Notes: a model not told the origin generated them from the letters alone. Counted from the first letter of the stretch, positions 34,559 through 44,358 are shown. The stretch: DNA of 64,000 nt from Terasakiella sp. SH-1 (GCF_004564135.1 NZ_CP038255.1:3025501-3089500); one strand, 5' to 3'. Translations and numbers: made by a program.

Positions 34559-35455
34559 TTAATAATTGAAGACCCTGAACGGTTTGATCAAACCATTTTC
34601 GACCTGAGCCAAAGCCACAAGCTTTCCCTCAGACATCAACCGGATGGTTTCTGTATCGGCCATATCCTTTTTCAAAGACATGCCCTGTCGAATTTTCCGG
34701 GTCTCTTCTTCACCCAAGGCCAGCGCCGAGATGTCGTCCAGCACGGTCTCAATGGCAAGAAGGCTTTCAAAAAGCGCGTCACTATGCACAATCTCTTCTA
34801 CAGAATCCAGTGAAATCGCGCTTTTCTCATCAAATGGGCCGACTTTTGTGCGCCGCAAGATGGAAATATATCCAACGGTGCCCAGTTTCAGCGCAATATC
34901 GCGCCCAAGGCTACGCACATAGGTGCCTTTACCACAATCGACTTCAAACACCGCCCGATTCGCATCAGGGCATTCAATCAGTTCAAGTCGATTAATCTGT
35001 ACTGTGCGGGGCTTAATTTCCACATCCTGATCTTCACGCGCCAGCTTGTAAGCGCGTTGTCCATTAATCTTGATGGCAGAGTATTTCGGCGGTACCTGTT
35101 CAATGGCGCCAACAAAGTTAGAAAGAACAGCCCTGATGTCTTCTTCTGTGGGGCGCACGTCCGATGTGGCGCTCACTTCACCTTCAGCGTCATCCGTGGT
35201 GCGGCTTTCGCCCCAGGTGACTTCAAAACGATAAGTCTTGGTGCCATCCATGACATAAGAGACCGTCTTGGTCGCTTCACCAAAGGCCAAGGGCAAGATG
35301 CCAGAGGCTAACGGGTCAAGGGTTCCGCCATGGCCGACTTTCTGTGCCTTGGTCAACCAACGCACTTTACCCACCACATTATTTGATGAAATCTCCAGCG
35401 GCTTATCAATAATCAGCCAGCCGTGAATGGGAATGCCTTTTTTCTTTCTGCCCAT
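34559..35455 (-). CDS. truB: tRNA pseudouridine(55) synthase
   Basis: A 298-residue TruB that makes pseudouridine 55 in the T-loop of tRNAs. The catalytic aspartate is in GHGGTLDPLASGILPLAFGEATK (near residue 44); GWLIIDKP and PPKYSAIKINGQRAYKLAR are further signatures, and the PUA-like tail is short. It follows the rbfA gene through a 79-base gap filled by a palindromic repeat. Confidence 0.97.
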   Translation of the reverse strand: MGRKKKGIPIHGWLIIDKPLEISSNNVVGKVRWLTKAQKVGHGGTLDPLASGILPLAFGEATKTVSYVMDGTKTYRFEVTWGESRTTDDAEGEVSATSDVRPTEEDIRAVLSNFVGAIEQVPPKYSAIKINGQRAYKLAREDQDVEIKPRTVQINRLELIECPDANRAVFEVDCGKGTYVRSLGRDIALKLGTVGYISILRRTKVGPFDEKSAISLDSVEEIVHSDALFESLLAIETVLDDISALALGEEETRKIRQGMSLKKDMADTETIRLMSEGKLVALAQVENGLIKPFRVFNY

Positions 35456-35460
35456 TACTT

Positions 35461-35523
35461 GTCATCCTCGCGAAGCGGGGATCTCCATCCGCCTGAAAAG
35501 GTCCCCACAGACGCGAGGACGAC
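35461..35523. repeat. Dispersed palindromic repeat between rbfA and truB
   Basis: GTCATCCTCGCGAAGCGGGG...CCCC...ACGCGAGGACGAC: about 63 bp, arms GTCATCCTCGCG / CGCGAGGACGAC and inner GGGGATC / GGTCCCC. It lies within the nusA-pnp operon. Confidence 0.85.
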
Positions 35524-35534
35524 GTTCTTTCTAT

Positions 35535-35936
35535 TTATTCGTCTTCATCTTCGTGATGCAAGTCCGCCTGAACTTTTGGGTCTTGAAGAAGCTTGTTGAT
35601 CTTCAATGCCTCATCCAAAGCATCATCACGTTTGAATTTAAACTTTGGAATATATTTTGTCGTGGATACACGGGAATATTCACGACGGATATGACCGCTG
35701 GCCCGATTAAGACCAGCCACAACCGCATCCGTATTGCCGCCACCAAGATCAGAAACAAACACTGTTGCGTTGCGTAAATCAGGGCTAACACGGACTTCTG
35801 AAACAGAAATAGAAGCATCAATCAAATCGGGATCACGAAAATCAGCCCGTGCGATAATTTCTGCCAAGGCATGACGAATTTCTTCACCCACGCGCAACTG
35901 ACGCTGGGTTGGTGCTTTACCGGAACGTCTGGTCAT
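35535..35936 (-). CDS. rbfA: 30S ribosome-binding factor A
   Basis: A 133-residue maturation factor for the 30S subunit, with the KH-type fold visible in RVGEEIRHALAEIIARADFRDP and ISVSEVRVSPDLRNATVFVSDLGG. ATG at 35936 (MTRRSGKAPTQRQ) has AAGGAT 6 bases upstream; the longer reading from 35984 enters the palindromic repeat and is rejected. The acidic tail HHEDEDE is a minor oddity. Next to infB, as in most bacteria. Confidence 0.96.
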   Translation of the reverse strand: MTRRSGKAPTQRQLRVGEEIRHALAEIIARADFRDPDLIDASISVSEVRVSPDLRNATVFVSDLGGGNTDAVVAGLNRASGHIRREYSRVSTTKYIPKFKFKRDDALDEALKINKLLQDPKVQADLHHEDEDE

Positions 35937-35951
35937 TTTTGAATCCTTATC

Positions 35952-36020
35952 GTCATCCTCGCAAAACGCAGGGATCTCCATCAAAAAAGGAAAGAGGTCC
36001 CCGCCTTGCGCGAGGACGAC
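35952..36020. repeat. Dispersed palindromic repeat between infB and rbfA
   Basis: GTCATCCTCGCAAAACGCAGGGATCT...AGGTCCCCGCCTTGCGCGAGGACGAC, about 69 bp, same family as the copy at 35461-35523. It fills most of the 95-base gap between infB and rbfA inside the operon. Confidence 0.85.
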
Positions 36021-36031
36021 ACCTAAGTTAT

Positions 36032-38578
36032 TTAAATCTCTTGTTCGATTTGTTCCATCTCAAAGCATTCGATCATATCGCCCACTTTGAGATCATTGTA
36101 GTTTTCAAAAGACATACCGCATTCAAAACCGGATTTAACTTCTTTAACGTCATCTTTGAAACGCTTAAGCTGACCGAGCTGACCGTCATGGACAACAACG
36201 TTGTCACGCAGCAAGCGAACCTTGGCACCACGTTTCACGACACCTTCTGTTACCATACAACCTGCAATCGTACCGATTTTGGAGATGTTAAAGGTTTCAC
36301 GAATTTCAGCGTAACCAATGAACTTCTCTTGATAAACCGGATCAAGCAGACCGGACATCATGCGTTTCACGTCATCAGCCGCATCATAGATGATGGAATA
36401 ATAACGAATATCCACGCCGTCACGTTTGGCCAGTTCACGCGCTTGTGGGTTGGCACGAACGTTAAAGCCGATGATCAGTGCATTAGAGGCACGCGCCAAT
36501 GTGATATCAGATTCGTTAATAGCACCGACCGCCCCGTGCAGGACTTTCACCTTCACATCGTCACGGCCCAGTTTGTCGAATGTGCCTTGCAGGGCTTCGA
36601 TCGACCCTTGTACGTCACCTTTAATCAGAACGGGAAGCTCTTTCACTTCACCAGCGGCGATTTGGCTGAACAATTCTTCCAACGTACCGCGACCAGAGGC
36701 AGCAGCTTTCGCAGCCTTATCCTTGTTGGTACGATATTCAGAAACTTCACGGGCCTTGGCTTCAGATTCAACCACGATCAGCTGATCACCCGCAGCCGGT
36801 GTGCCTTGCAGACCAAGAACCTCAACCGGAGTTGCCGGACCAGAAGATTTCACGTGATGACCGTGATCGTTCACCAAGGCACGAACACGACCCCATTCAG
36901 AACCGACAACGAAGATATCACCGATATTCAATGTCCCGCGCTGTACCATCACGGTTGCGATGTTACCACGGCCACGTTCTTGCTTGGCTTCCACAACCAC
37001 GCCTTCAGCAGCGCGATTCGGGTTGGCTTTCAGTTCAAGAACTTCGGCTTGCAGCAAGATCGTTTCTTCAAGGTTTTCAAGGTTGAGACGCTGTTTCGCA
37101 GAAACTTCTACGTCCATCACGTCACCGCCCATGCTTTCAACCTGAATTTCATGTTGCAGCAATTCTGTACGCACACGCGTTGGGTCTGCACCCGGCTTAT
37201 CAATTTTGTTGATCGCCACAATAATCGGCACTTCCGCAGCCTTGGCGTGACGGATCGCTTCAATGGTTTGCGGCATCACACCGTCATCGGCAGCCACCAC
37301 CAGAATAACAATATCTGTCAGTTCCGCACCACGCGCACGCATGGCGGTAAAGGCTTCGTGACCCGGTGTATCCACAAACGAAATCTTCGCACCAGAGGCC
37401 ATGGTTACCTGATAGGCACCGATATGCTGGGTGATACCACCGGCTTCTTTATCCACCACGTCTGTTTCACGAAGCGCATCAAGCAGGGATGTTTTACCAT
37501 GGTCAACGTGACCCATAACCGTTACGATCGGTGCACGCGGGATCATGTCTGCATCATCATCATCCGGACCAGTCAGATCCACCTCGACATCCGCATCAGA
37601 CACACGTTTCACCACGTGGCCCAGTTCTTCCACAACAATTTGCGCTGTATCGGCATCAATGGTTTGGTTGATGGTTACCATGGTGCCCATCTGCATCAGG
37701 GTTTTAACAACCACAGCAGCTTTTTCTGACATACGGTTGGCCAGTTCCTGAACCGTAATGTGATCTGGCAATGTGACTTCACGTTTTTGTTTGTTCTGGT
37801 CTGACTGACCACCGCCTTCCTGGCGTTTCTGTTTTTGACGCGCACGTTTTACAGAAGCCAATGAACGTTGGCGCTGTTCTTCACCGAAATTCGCAACAGA
37901 CAACTTACCCTTGCCGCGACGACGATCGTCACGCTTGTTGTTATCCTGTTTCTTGACCTCTTTCTTCTTCGGCTTGGGTGCAGGCTTGGCTTCAGGCTTT
38001 TTCGCAGCCGGTGCAGAAGAAGATTTCTCAGCACGTTGCGCAGCCATCTGAGCTTTCTCAGCCTGACGACGTGCATCTTCTTGAACTTTTTTCTTTTCAG
38101 CGGCTTCTTTTTCAGCCTTGGCTTTTGCTTCTGCCTTGGCACGACGCTCTTCGTCAGCCTTTTCCTTGGCACGGCGTTCCGCATCCGCCTTTTCGCGTTT
38201 GGCACGCGCTTCGGCATCTTTCTGGGCTTCGCGTGCCGCTTCTTCTTCCGCCTTCTTGGCGTTTTGCAGAACTTGCGCACGCTTTGCCATCTCATCGTTG
38301 GTCAGATGCTGATCACCGGCTTCCACCTGAGGGGCAGCTTCTTGTTGCACAGGGGCCTGTTCAGCCGCAGCTTTTTCACCACCGCGCACTTCTGACATGC
38401 GACCACTTTGGCCTTGAACGAATGTTCGTTTCTTGCGCACCTCGACAGCCACAGACTTGCTGCGCCCATGGGAGAAGCTTTGCTTGACTTGACCTGCGTC
38501 CACTGTCTTTTTCAGTTCAAGTTTGCCAGGTTTATTGAGGCTGAGCTTTTTGCCGTCGTCGCCTTTTTTATCTGTCAT
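36032..38578 (-). CDS. infB: Translation initiation factor IF-2
   Basis: An 848-residue GTPase that places initiator tRNA on the 30S subunit. The N-terminal third is highly charged Ala/Lys/Glu/Arg-rich low-complexity helix (about 110-250). The G domain has [31 protein letters not shown] and the NKID signature, followed by IF2 domains II-IV ([20 protein letters not shown] and the C-terminal [23 protein letters not shown]). It begins 55 bases after ylxR. Confidence 0.98.
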   Translation of the reverse strand: MTDKKGDDGKKLSLNKPGKLELKKTVDAGQVKQSFSHGRSKSVAVEVRKKRTFVQGQSGRMSEVRGGEKAAAEQAPVQQEAAPQVEAGDQHLTNDEMAKRAQVLQNAKKAEEEAAREAQKDAEARAKREKADAERRAKEKADEERRAKAEAKAKAEKEAAEKKKVQEDARRQAEKAQMAAQRAEKSSSAPAAKKPEAKPAPKPKKKEVKKQDNNKRDDRRRGKGKLSVANFGEEQRQRSLASVKRARQKQKRQEGGGQSDQNKQKREVTLPDHITVQELANRMSEKAAVVVKTLMQMGTMVTINQTIDADTAQIVVEELGHVVKRVSDADVEVDLTGPDDDDADMIPRAPIVTVMGHVDHGKTSLLDALRETDVVDKEAGGITQHIGAYQVTMASGAKISFVDTPGHEAFTAMRARGAELTDIVILVVAADDGVMPQTIEAIRHAKAAEVPIIVAINKIDKPGADPTRVRTELLQHEIQVESMGGDVMDVEVSAKQRLNLENLEETILLQAEVLELKANPNRAAEGVVVEAKQERGRGNIATVMVQRGTLNIGDIFVVGSEWGRVRALVNDHGHHVKSSGPATPVEVLGLQGTPAAGDQLIVVESEAKAREVSEYRTNKDKAAKAAASGRGTLEELFSQIAAGEVKELPVLIKGDVQGSIEALQGTFDKLGRDDVKVKVLHGAVGAINESDITLARASNALIIGFNVRANPQARELAKRDGVDIRYYSIIYDAADDVKRMMSGLLDPVYQEKFIGYAEIRETFNISKIGTIAGCMVTEGVVKRGAKVRLLRDNVVVHDGQLGQLKRFKDDVKEVKSGFECGMSFENYNDLKVGDMIECFEMEQIEQEI

Positions 38579-38633
38579 ATCGAGCTGTGCCTGTCTTTCT
38601 TAACAATCGCATCCTCTTTTACAAGAAGATGCC

Positions 38634-39230
38634 TCATTCCATTACATTCGTCTTCTCGCGAAATCCTTGCAAACGCAAAGCTTCCACTTGGAAGCGCTTG
38701 GCCATCTGACCCGGCGCAAATCCCATATGGACCAAATGGTCCCGCCCCACTGCGCCGCCCAGTTCCTCTGAATCGAACAGTTCGATCAAAGGCAGGTCGC
38801 CACTCAGGGCCTTAATCTTTGCCCGCCCATCGTCAGCACCATCACGTGCTGCCAACACAACGATACATTTACCGTCTTTGAGCCAGCCTCGGGTTTTTTC
38901 AAACCCGTAAATCACCCCACCGCTGCGTTTCATCATGCCAATCAGAGAAAGGCAACGTTGCACCAGCAAGGCTTCAATTCGATCCGCCAAACCGTCCATC
39001 GGTTTGACCTTTTGGCGCGCAGCACGCGAAAATGCGTTTTTTGCGCACGCTGTGTTTACCACATCCCGCGCCGCAGACAACCATAAACCGCGTCCCGGCA
39101 GCTTTCCATCCACATCCGGAACGACCAGACCGTCTGGAGAAACCACACACCGGATCAATTTTTCCTTCGGTAAAACCGATCCGGTTACAATGCAGCGGCG
39201 TTCAGGACAGTCCTGTTTACGCGTTTTCAT
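38634..39230 (-). CDS. YlxR-type RNA-binding protein with L7Ae-like domain
   Basis: A 198-residue protein of the RNA-binding family between nusA and infB in alphaproteobacteria. The N-terminal part is the YlxR (DUF448) domain: CPERRCIVTGSVLPKEKLIRCVVSPDGLVVPDVDGKLPGRGLWLSA, with GRGLW hallmark. The C-terminal half (RCLSLIGMMKRSGGVIYGFEKT...) is a L7Ae-like fold. ATG at 39230 overlaps the nusA end by 14 bases. The role is modulation of transcription/ribosome RNA binding, not settled. Confidence 0.9.
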   Translation of the reverse strand: MKTRKQDCPERRCIVTGSVLPKEKLIRCVVSPDGLVVPDVDGKLPGRGLWLSAARDVVNTACAKNAFSRAARQKVKPMDGLADRIEALLVQRCLSLIGMMKRSGGVIYGFEKTRGWLKDGKCIVVLAARDGADDGRAKIKALSGDLPLIELFDSEELGGAVGRDHLVHMGFAPGQMAKRFQVEALRLQGFREKTNVME

Positions 39231-40731
39231 CTTCGAACCAATGTGCACGTGCCGCCATGATAATATCATTAGCAGCCGTTTCACCCAGGTTCCGTTCACC
39301 AACGAATTCACGCAGCTCGTCACCAGCCAGGTCAGCCAGATCGTCCAGTGTCTTCACACCATTTTCACCCAAGGCCACAACCATGGCTGCGCTTAGACCT
39401 TCAACAGCGGATAATTCGTCACTTACACCCAGTTCTTTACGCTTTTCGTCCAGAACCTTGTCTTGTTCTTCAAGATAGTTCAATGCACGGGCACGCAGCT
39501 CTTCGGCCACATCCATATCAAAGCCTTCGATCTCAGCCAGCTCCGCACGCGGAACATAAGCGACTTCTTCGATGGTAGAGAAGCCTTCTGTTACCAACAG
39601 GTGCGCAATCACATCATCCACATCCAATGCTTCGATGAACTGGTTGGAACGGGCCTTGAACTCTTCCTGGCGACGCTCAGACTCTTCTGCTTCGGTCAGG
39701 ATATCAATATCCCAGCTTGTCAGTTGAGAGGCCAAACGCACATTCTGACCACGACGACCAATTGCCAAAGACAGCTGATCATCAGGAACCACAACTTCGA
39801 TACGGTTTGTTTCTTCATCCAGAACGACTTTTGCCACTTCAGCCGGGGCTAACGCGTTTACGATGAAAGTTGCCGGATCAGCAGACCATTGAATAATGTC
39901 GATTTTCTCGCCTTGCAGTTCAGAGACAACGGCCTGAACGCGTGAACCACGCATACCAACACATGCCCCAACCGGATCAATAGACCCGTCAGAAGACTGA
40001 ACCGCAATTTTTGCACGAGAACCGGCATCACGGGCTGTGGATTTAATTTCAATAATACCGTCGTAAATTTCCGGTACTTCCTGTGTGAACAATTTCGCCA
40101 TAAATTGCGGGTGAGAACGCGACAAGAAGATTTGCGGCCCCCGGTTTTCACGACGCACATCAAAGATGTAAGCACGGATACGATCACCGTTTTTCACATG
40201 TTCGCGCGGAATACATTCGTCACGGCGCAACAGGGCTTCGGTACGGCCCAGATCGACAACTACATTGCCGAATTCTACACGTTTGACCAAACCGTTGACG
40301 ACTTCGCCCACGCGATCTTTATATTCGTCATACTGGCGATCACGTTCAGCATCGCGGACTTTTTGAACGATAACCTGTTTTGCCGTTTGTGCAGCAATAC
40401 GACCAAAATCAATCGGCGGAAGCGGATCAACCAGAAACTCACCCAGCACGGCATCAGCTTTGCGACCACGGGCCTGATCAACAGTCATCTGCATATGTTC
40501 GTCTTCGATCTCTTCGACGACTTCGATATAACGTGCCAGTTTGATCTCGCCTGTTTTGCGGTCAATATGGGCACGAATATCGTGTTCCTGACCATATTTG
40601 GAACGACCTGCCTTTTGAATGGCTTGTTCCATGGCTTCAAAAACCTGATCGCGTTCAATCCCTTTATCACGTGCGACCGCATCGGCTACGGCCAGCAATT
40701 CCGGGCGAGGCATTCCGCTAGATTGTTCCAT
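39217..40731 (-). CDS. nusA: Transcription termination/antitermination factor NusA
   Basis: A 504-residue factor bound to RNA polymerase. The N-terminal domain (ELLAVADAVARDKGIERDQVFEAMEQAIQKAG) is followed by the S1 domain, then KH1/KH2 around IGRRGQNVRLASQLTSWDID and KIDIIQWSADPATFIVNALAPAEV. The C-terminal helical repeat region (VEGLSAAMVVALGENGVKTLDDLADLAG) with acidic end is typical of alphaproteobacterial NusA. It is 6 bases after rimP; ylxR starts before it ends. Confidence 0.98.
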   Translation of the reverse strand: MEQSSGMPRPELLAVADAVARDKGIERDQVFEAMEQAIQKAGRSKYGQEHDIRAHIDRKTGEIKLARYIEVVEEIEDEHMQMTVDQARGRKADAVLGEFLVDPLPPIDFGRIAAQTAKQVIVQKVRDAERDRQYDEYKDRVGEVVNGLVKRVEFGNVVVDLGRTEALLRRDECIPREHVKNGDRIRAYIFDVRRENRGPQIFLSRSHPQFMAKLFTQEVPEIYDGIIEIKSTARDAGSRAKIAVQSSDGSIDPVGACVGMRGSRVQAVVSELQGEKIDIIQWSADPATFIVNALAPAEVAKVVLDEETNRIEVVVPDDQLSLAIGRRGQNVRLASQLTSWDIDILTEAEESERRQEEFKARSNQFIEALDVDDVIAHLLVTEGFSTIEEVAYVPRAELAEIEGFDMDVAEELRARALNYLEEQDKVLDEKRKELGVSDELSAVEGLSAAMVVALGENGVKTLDDLADLAGDELREFVGERNLGETAANDIIMAARAHWFEDENA

Positions 40732-40737
40732 CTTTCC

Positions 40738-41232
40738 TTACAATCCTTGTTCTTTCGACGCTGCTGCAAGCAGGTCATCGGTGAGGACCAATTTGGCTTT
40801 GACAATATCTTCAAACGGAAGATCTTGAGCCACACCGTCCACGAGAATTTGCACATTTCCATCCACAAGCCCCACAAGGCGACCTGTGAAACGTTTACGT
40901 CCGTCCATGAGATAGGCCATTTCAACCTTAGCCTCAAACCCGGCAAAACGTTCAAAATCTTCTGCCCGCACCAGCGGACGATCTACACCTGGAGAACTCA
41001 CTTCCAAAGAGTAGGCTTCCTCAATCGGGTCATCCACATCCAAAAGCGGCGAAATAGCCCGGCTGATTGCAGCACAATCTTCCACATCCATCACCTTGCG
41101 GTCCAGACGTTCAGCCATGATCTGCAATGTCGGATGGCGATCGCCCTGCATCTGCAGGCGCACAACCGCATACCCCAAATCCGTCAGGGTCGGCGTAATA
41201 ATTTCTTCGATACGTTTCATCGCAGAAGACAT
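40738..41232 (-). CDS. rimP: Ribosome maturation factor RimP
   Basis: A 164-residue 30S-assembly factor, first gene of the nusA operon. The N-terminal alpha/beta part is MKRIEEIITPTLTDLGYAVVRLQMQGDRHPTLQIM, then DVEDCAAISRAISPLLDVDDPIEEAYSLEVSSPGVDRPL (the S-S-P-G hallmark) and an SH3-like C-terminus. ATG at 41232 or 41220 could be the start. A promoter and a short attenuator-like leader lie upstream. Confidence 0.96.
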   Translation of the reverse strand: MSSAMKRIEEIITPTLTDLGYAVVRLQMQGDRHPTLQIMAERLDRKVMDVEDCAAISRAISPLLDVDDPIEEAYSLEVSSPGVDRPLVRAEDFERFAGFEAKVEMAYLMDGRKRFTGRLVGLVDGNVQILVDGVAQDLPFEDIVKAKLVLTDDLLAAASKEQGL

Positions 41233-41280
41233 AACAGCGTTCCCTTTCCTTTAACTTTCGAATCCCTTGGACCCATGAAC

Positions 41281-41303
41281 AAAAAAAGCGGACCAAAGGG
41301 CCC
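41281..41303 (-). terminator. Attenuator-like hairpin in the rimP leader
   Basis: Minus strand: GGGCC (41303-41299) loop CTTT, GGTCC (41294-41290) with one G-U pair, followed by GC then seven T residues (41287-41281). It sits about 49 bases before the rimP start, inside the transcript predicted from the promoter at 41348-41375. Confidence 0.5.
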
Positions 41304-41347
41304 ACTTCAATCAAATCCACTAAAGTGGCTATGTATTGAGTGGCCCC

Positions 41348-41375
41348 TTTATACGCTGATTTGCTACAAATGCAA
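41348..41375 (-). promoter_or_regulatory. Promoter of the rimP-nusA operon
   Basis: Minus strand: -35 TTGCAT (41375-41370), 16-base spacer, -10 TATAAA (41353-41348). Transcription would begin near 41340, giving a leader of about 110 bases before rimP. Confidence 0.6.
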
Positions 41376-41386
41376 GTAAAAAGAAG

Positions 41387-42178
41387 TCAAAAGGCCCACT
41401 GCCTTAGAATACCGTATTTTTCAAGCAAGGCCCTGAATTCATCCTGATGCTTAATACGGCCCAACAACTCTTCAAAACGCCCAATTGTAATCGGCCCATT
41501 GTTGCGAGCCAAAGCCTTAAGACGATAAATCTGGGCAAACTTCTGCGATACCAGATAAGGGGAGATTTCTTCGGGGTAACGATTAAAAAAACCTTTTAAA
41601 AAAGAAAGCGTCACGACCCCAACCTCAACTTTGGAATATCTAACCCATTCCAAAATCGTGCGATGCCTGCTGGCAAAACTGATTTTAAAATGCTTTTCCA
41701 GCCAAGCCTTATCGGAAATGTAATTGGCAAAGGCATAATGGTAGCCATCATAGACACCAAGGTGCCTGTCTTTCACATGGTCAAAATAGGATTGTCCACG
41801 CCCTTCACGGCGCTTGGCAATATAAACTTCCCCACCCTTCATCAAGAGCTTTGAGAATGTCACATATTCTTGTTTGTCCTGCCACTCCCATTGCGGCATT
41901 TCAAACAGGATCAGATCCTGACGGCCAAACATAATATTATGGTAACGCGCCTGCGGGGCAACCGGATGAATTTCAAAATGGAACTCAACCTGCGCAGCAT
42001 TCAACAGGCTGACAATTTCGGGAGTAATCCCGCTTTTCAGGTCTTCATTGAAAAAAGGGGGGAACGGATATGCCAGAACACGTACTTTCACAGGCTCTGC
42101 AGACTGGGCACTCTGGAAGCCTGCGCTACAGACCCCAAAGAAAATCAGAAGGATAACCACTCCATAAAACCGACGCAT
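41387..42178 (-). CDS. Periplasmic substrate-binding protein (SBP_bac_3-like)
   Basis: A 263-residue exported protein: signal peptide MRRFYGVVILLIFFGVCSAG (cleavage about residues 20-27, AQSAE), then VKVRVLAYPFPPFFNEDLKSGITPEIVSLLN, a family 3 binding-protein-like first lobe. Aromatic residues replace typical amino-acid ligands, so the ligand is unknown. The ATG at 42178 matches a signal peptide; the reading from 42226 would prepend a non-signal sequence. No permease lies nearby; it occupies the gap between trmB and rimP, on the same strand. Confidence 0.78.
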   Translation of the reverse strand: MRRFYGVVILLIFFGVCSAGFQSAQSAEPVKVRVLAYPFPPFFNEDLKSGITPEIVSLLNAAQVEFHFEIHPVAPQARYHNIMFGRQDLILFEMPQWEWQDKQEYVTFSKLLMKGGEVYIAKRREGRGQSYFDHVKDRHLGVYDGYHYAFANYISDKAWLEKHFKISFASRHRTILEWVRYSKVEVGVVTLSFLKGFFNRYPEEISPYLVSQKFAQIYRLKALARNNGPITIGRFEELLGRIKHQDEFRALLEKYGILRQWAF

Positions 42179-42244
42179 TCTCGTGCTTTCTATGTTTTTA
42201 CTTTGGAACAGTATAACAGAAAACACACGTAATATGACGAGTTT

Positions 42245-42949
42245 TTACTTCCTTCTAAAGCGAAGGTAAACGCATGCCTTGCCCTGCTTCAACGCCTTTT
42301 GTTCATAGCGTGTTGGTGGCCAGTCATCCGGGCGCACCCGCCAGTCTTGCGCCCCTTCACACACCCATTCAAAATCCAGATGACGCGTCATATGCTCCAA
42401 TGTCCAGTCGATATAAGGCATATGATCACTGCCGACCCTGAATTCCGCACCGCTTTTCAACACACGCGAAACCAGTTCTAAATTTTCGTCCCCAATAAAA
42501 CGGCGCTTGGCATGGCGTTTTTTGCGCCATGGGTCCGGGAAAAGAAGAAACAAACGATCCAGACTGTTATCGGGCATAACATCAAGCAAGGAACGCGCAT
42601 CATCATCCAAAACCCGGATTCTGTCCGTCAGACCACGTTGTTCCACATGGGACAGCAAGCTTGCCACCCCATTGATAAAGGGCTCACAGGCAATCATGCC
42701 GATATCCGGATTATTTTCCACCTGGGCAGCGGCATGTTCCCCACCACCAAAACCGACTTCAAACCAGACCTGCTTGACCTCTTTTTTAAACAGCGTACCG
42801 ACATCAATCATCGCCCCATTTTCCGGGGGGCACAAGCGTAACTGAGGCAAAAGATTATCGACCAAAGCCTGATGGCTGGCGCGCAACGTATGACCGTGAC
42901 GACGCCCAAACGTCTTTAAACGGGTGGTATAAAGTTCCGGTTTTGACAT
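42245..42949 (-). CDS. trmB: tRNA (guanine-N7-)-methyltransferase
   Basis: A 234-residue SAM-dependent enzyme making m7G46 in tRNA. Family motifs: FEVGFGGGEHAAAQV (WFEVGFGGGEH, SAM site), IACEPFINGVASLL, RLFLLFPDPWRKKRHAKRRFI (hallmark P-D-P-W-x-K-x-x-H-x-K-R-R) and a C-terminal PTRYEQKALKQGKACVYLRFRR. The ATG at 42949 with GGG about 10 bases before it is preferred; the ATG at 42955 is equally possible. The longer reading from 43000 runs through the metK terminator and is rejected. Confidence 0.95.
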   Translation of the reverse strand: MSKPELYTTRLKTFGRRHGHTLRASHQALVDNLLPQLRLCPPENGAMIDVGTLFKKEVKQVWFEVGFGGGEHAAAQVENNPDIGMIACEPFINGVASLLSHVEQRGLTDRIRVLDDDARSLLDVMPDNSLDRLFLLFPDPWRKKRHAKRRFIGDENLELVSRVLKSGAEFRVGSDHMPYIDWTLEHMTRHLDFEWVCEGAQDWRVRPDDWPPTRYEQKALKQGKACVYLRFRRK

Positions 42950-42959
42950 AATCATTTTA

Positions 42960-43020
42960 CCCAAAAAAGTAAGCCCCTGCGACAATCCGCAGGGGCTCAT
43001 GGATACCTGTGTTTACAGGT
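42960..43020 (-). terminator. Terminator after metK
   Basis: Minus strand: stem AGCCCCTGCG (42997-42988) / CGCAGGGGCT (42981-42972) followed by TACTTTTTT. A second stem ACCTGT/ACAGGT (43005-43020) precedes it, directly after the metK stop. Confidence 0.85.
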
Positions 43021-43040
43021 AATCTCAACTTTTTTTCTAC

Positions 43041-44213
43041 TTAGAACTGGCGTTTCAGTTCGTCAACAAGGTCTGTTTTCTCCCAAGAGAAATGACCTTG
43101 TTCCGTCGGTGTACGACCGAAGTGACCATAAGCAGATGTTTCTTTGTAGATCGGACGATTGAGCTGCAGATGCTCACGAATACCGCGCGGTGACAGATCC
43201 ATGATTTCAGAAGCAATCTTGGCAATTTTTTCTTCATCCACATGGTTTGTGCCTGCTGTATCCACATAAACAGACAGCGGCTTGGAGATACCGATGGCAT
43301 AAGACAGCTGGATCGTACATTTGTCAGACAGGCCAGCAGCCACGATATTTTTCGCCAGATAACGCGCTGCATAAGCCGCAGAACGGTCCACCTTGGTCGG
43401 GTCTTTACCAGAGAATGCACCACCACCGTGTGGGGCTGCACCACCGTATGTATCCACGATGATCTTACGACCTGTCAGGCCCGCATCACCATCAGGACCA
43501 CCGATAACAAAACGCCCTGTCGGGTTGACGTAGATTTCATCGTCAGAGGGCAACCAGCCTTCCGGCAGAACTTCTTCAAAATACGGTAAAACCAGCTCAC
43601 GCACTTCCCCCAAAGACAAGCTTTCATCATGCTGTGTGGAAACAACCAGAGAAGTCGCACGTACCGGCTTGCCACCTTCGTATGCTAGTGTAACCTGAGA
43701 CTTGCTGTCCGGGCCAAAGCCTTTCACTTTACCGGAATGGCGGTCTTCGGCCATACGGCGTAGGATTTGGTGGGAATACATGATCGGAGCTGGCATCAGT
43801 TCCGGTGTTTCATTGGTCGCATAACCAAACATAATCCCCTGATCACCAGCACCCTCTTCGGTGTCTGTTCCTGTGCCTTCATCTACACCTTGGGCAATGT
43901 CTGCCGATTGGGAGTGGATTTGAGAGGTGATTTCACAATCTTTCCAGTGAAAACCACGTTGCTCATACCCGATATCCTTGATGGCTTCGCGAGCAATTTC
44001 CTTGAAGCGATCATGGTTCATTTCATCAGGACCGCGAACTTCACCAGCTAAGGCAACAAAGTTTGTTGTCACCATCGTTTCAACCGCAACGCGTGAAACC
44101 GGATCAAGTTCAAGGAATGCATCAATGATAGAATCGGAAATACGGTCAGCAACCTTATCCGGGTGACCTTCTGAGACAGATTCAGACGTAAAGAGATATT
44201 TGTCGAGAGCCAT
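43041..44213 (-). CDS. metK: S-adenosylmethionine synthase
   Basis: A 390-residue enzyme making SAM from ATP and methionine. Diagnostic motifs are [20 protein letters not shown] (N-terminal ATP/Met site), [21 protein letters not shown] and [25 protein letters not shown]. Full length. It is preceded by a SAM-II riboswitch and its own promoter, giving feedback from its product. It sits between the XRE gene and trmB; the terminator beyond 43041 ends its unit. Confidence 0.98.
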   Translation of the reverse strand: MALDKYLFTSESVSEGHPDKVADRISDSIIDAFLELDPVSRVAVETMVTTNFVALAGEVRGPDEMNHDRFKEIAREAIKDIGYEQRGFHWKDCEITSQIHSQSADIAQGVDEGTGTDTEEGAGDQGIMFGYATNETPELMPAPIMYSHQILRRMAEDRHSGKVKGFGPDSKSQVTLAYEGGKPVRATSLVVSTQHDESLSLGEVRELVLPYFEEVLPEGWLPSDDEIYVNPTGRFVIGGPDGDAGLTGRKIIVDTYGGAAPHGGGAFSGKDPTKVDRSAAYAARYLAKNIVAAGLSDKCTIQLSYAIGISKPLSVYVDTAGTNHVDEEKIAKIASEIMDLSPRGIREHLQLNRPIYKETSAYGHFGRTPTEQGHFSWEKTDLVDELKRQF

Positions 44214-44270
44214 TTACAGCGCCTTTCGATCAAAGAGTTAAACCAATGGACCAAGGGCACTATGTATAAA

Positions 44271-44327
44271 GCCCACTTAGCGACATTTTTTCCCATGGGT
44301 GCGCAAGCGATCCAAATCCCCCCATGT
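44271..44327 (-). promoter_or_regulatory. SAM-II riboswitch upstream of metK
   Basis: Minus strand, 57 bases ending 57 bases before the metK start. Stem P1 is CATGGG (44326-44321) / CCCATG (44299-44294). The long loop carries GATTTGG...GCTTGCGCA, matching the conserved loop of the crystallised SAM-II aptamer, and the 3' side carries AAATGTCGCTAAG (44288-44276), identical at all conserved positions of AAAUGU-N-GCUAA. The pseudoknot partners are in the expected places. Which downstream structure it controls is not clear; a GGGC/GCCC hairpin (44255-44274) is adjacent. Confidence 0.87.
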
Positions 44328-44358
44328 TTCGTACGGTTATCCGCAGAAAATAAGCTTT

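Noticed and set aside
35909-37729. A 606-residue open frame on the plus strand opposite infB
   Set aside because: It mirrors infB, is His/Phe/Thr-rich with no domain, and arises from the codon pattern of the opposite strand.
40105-41379. A 424-residue open frame on the plus strand opposite nusA/rimP
   Set aside because: Same reason: lies entirely over nusA, rimP and the operon promoter, with shadow-like composition.
42955-43000. Start of trmB at 43000
   Set aside because: The extra codons lie over the metK terminator stem; the ATG at 42949 or 42955 fits family length.
41281-44274. A common motif shared by the rimP and metK leaders (AAGTGGGC and CC(C)TTGGTCC)
   Set aside because: Similarity is short and partly due to GGGC/GCCC stems; it may be chance, so it is not claimed as a regulatory element.
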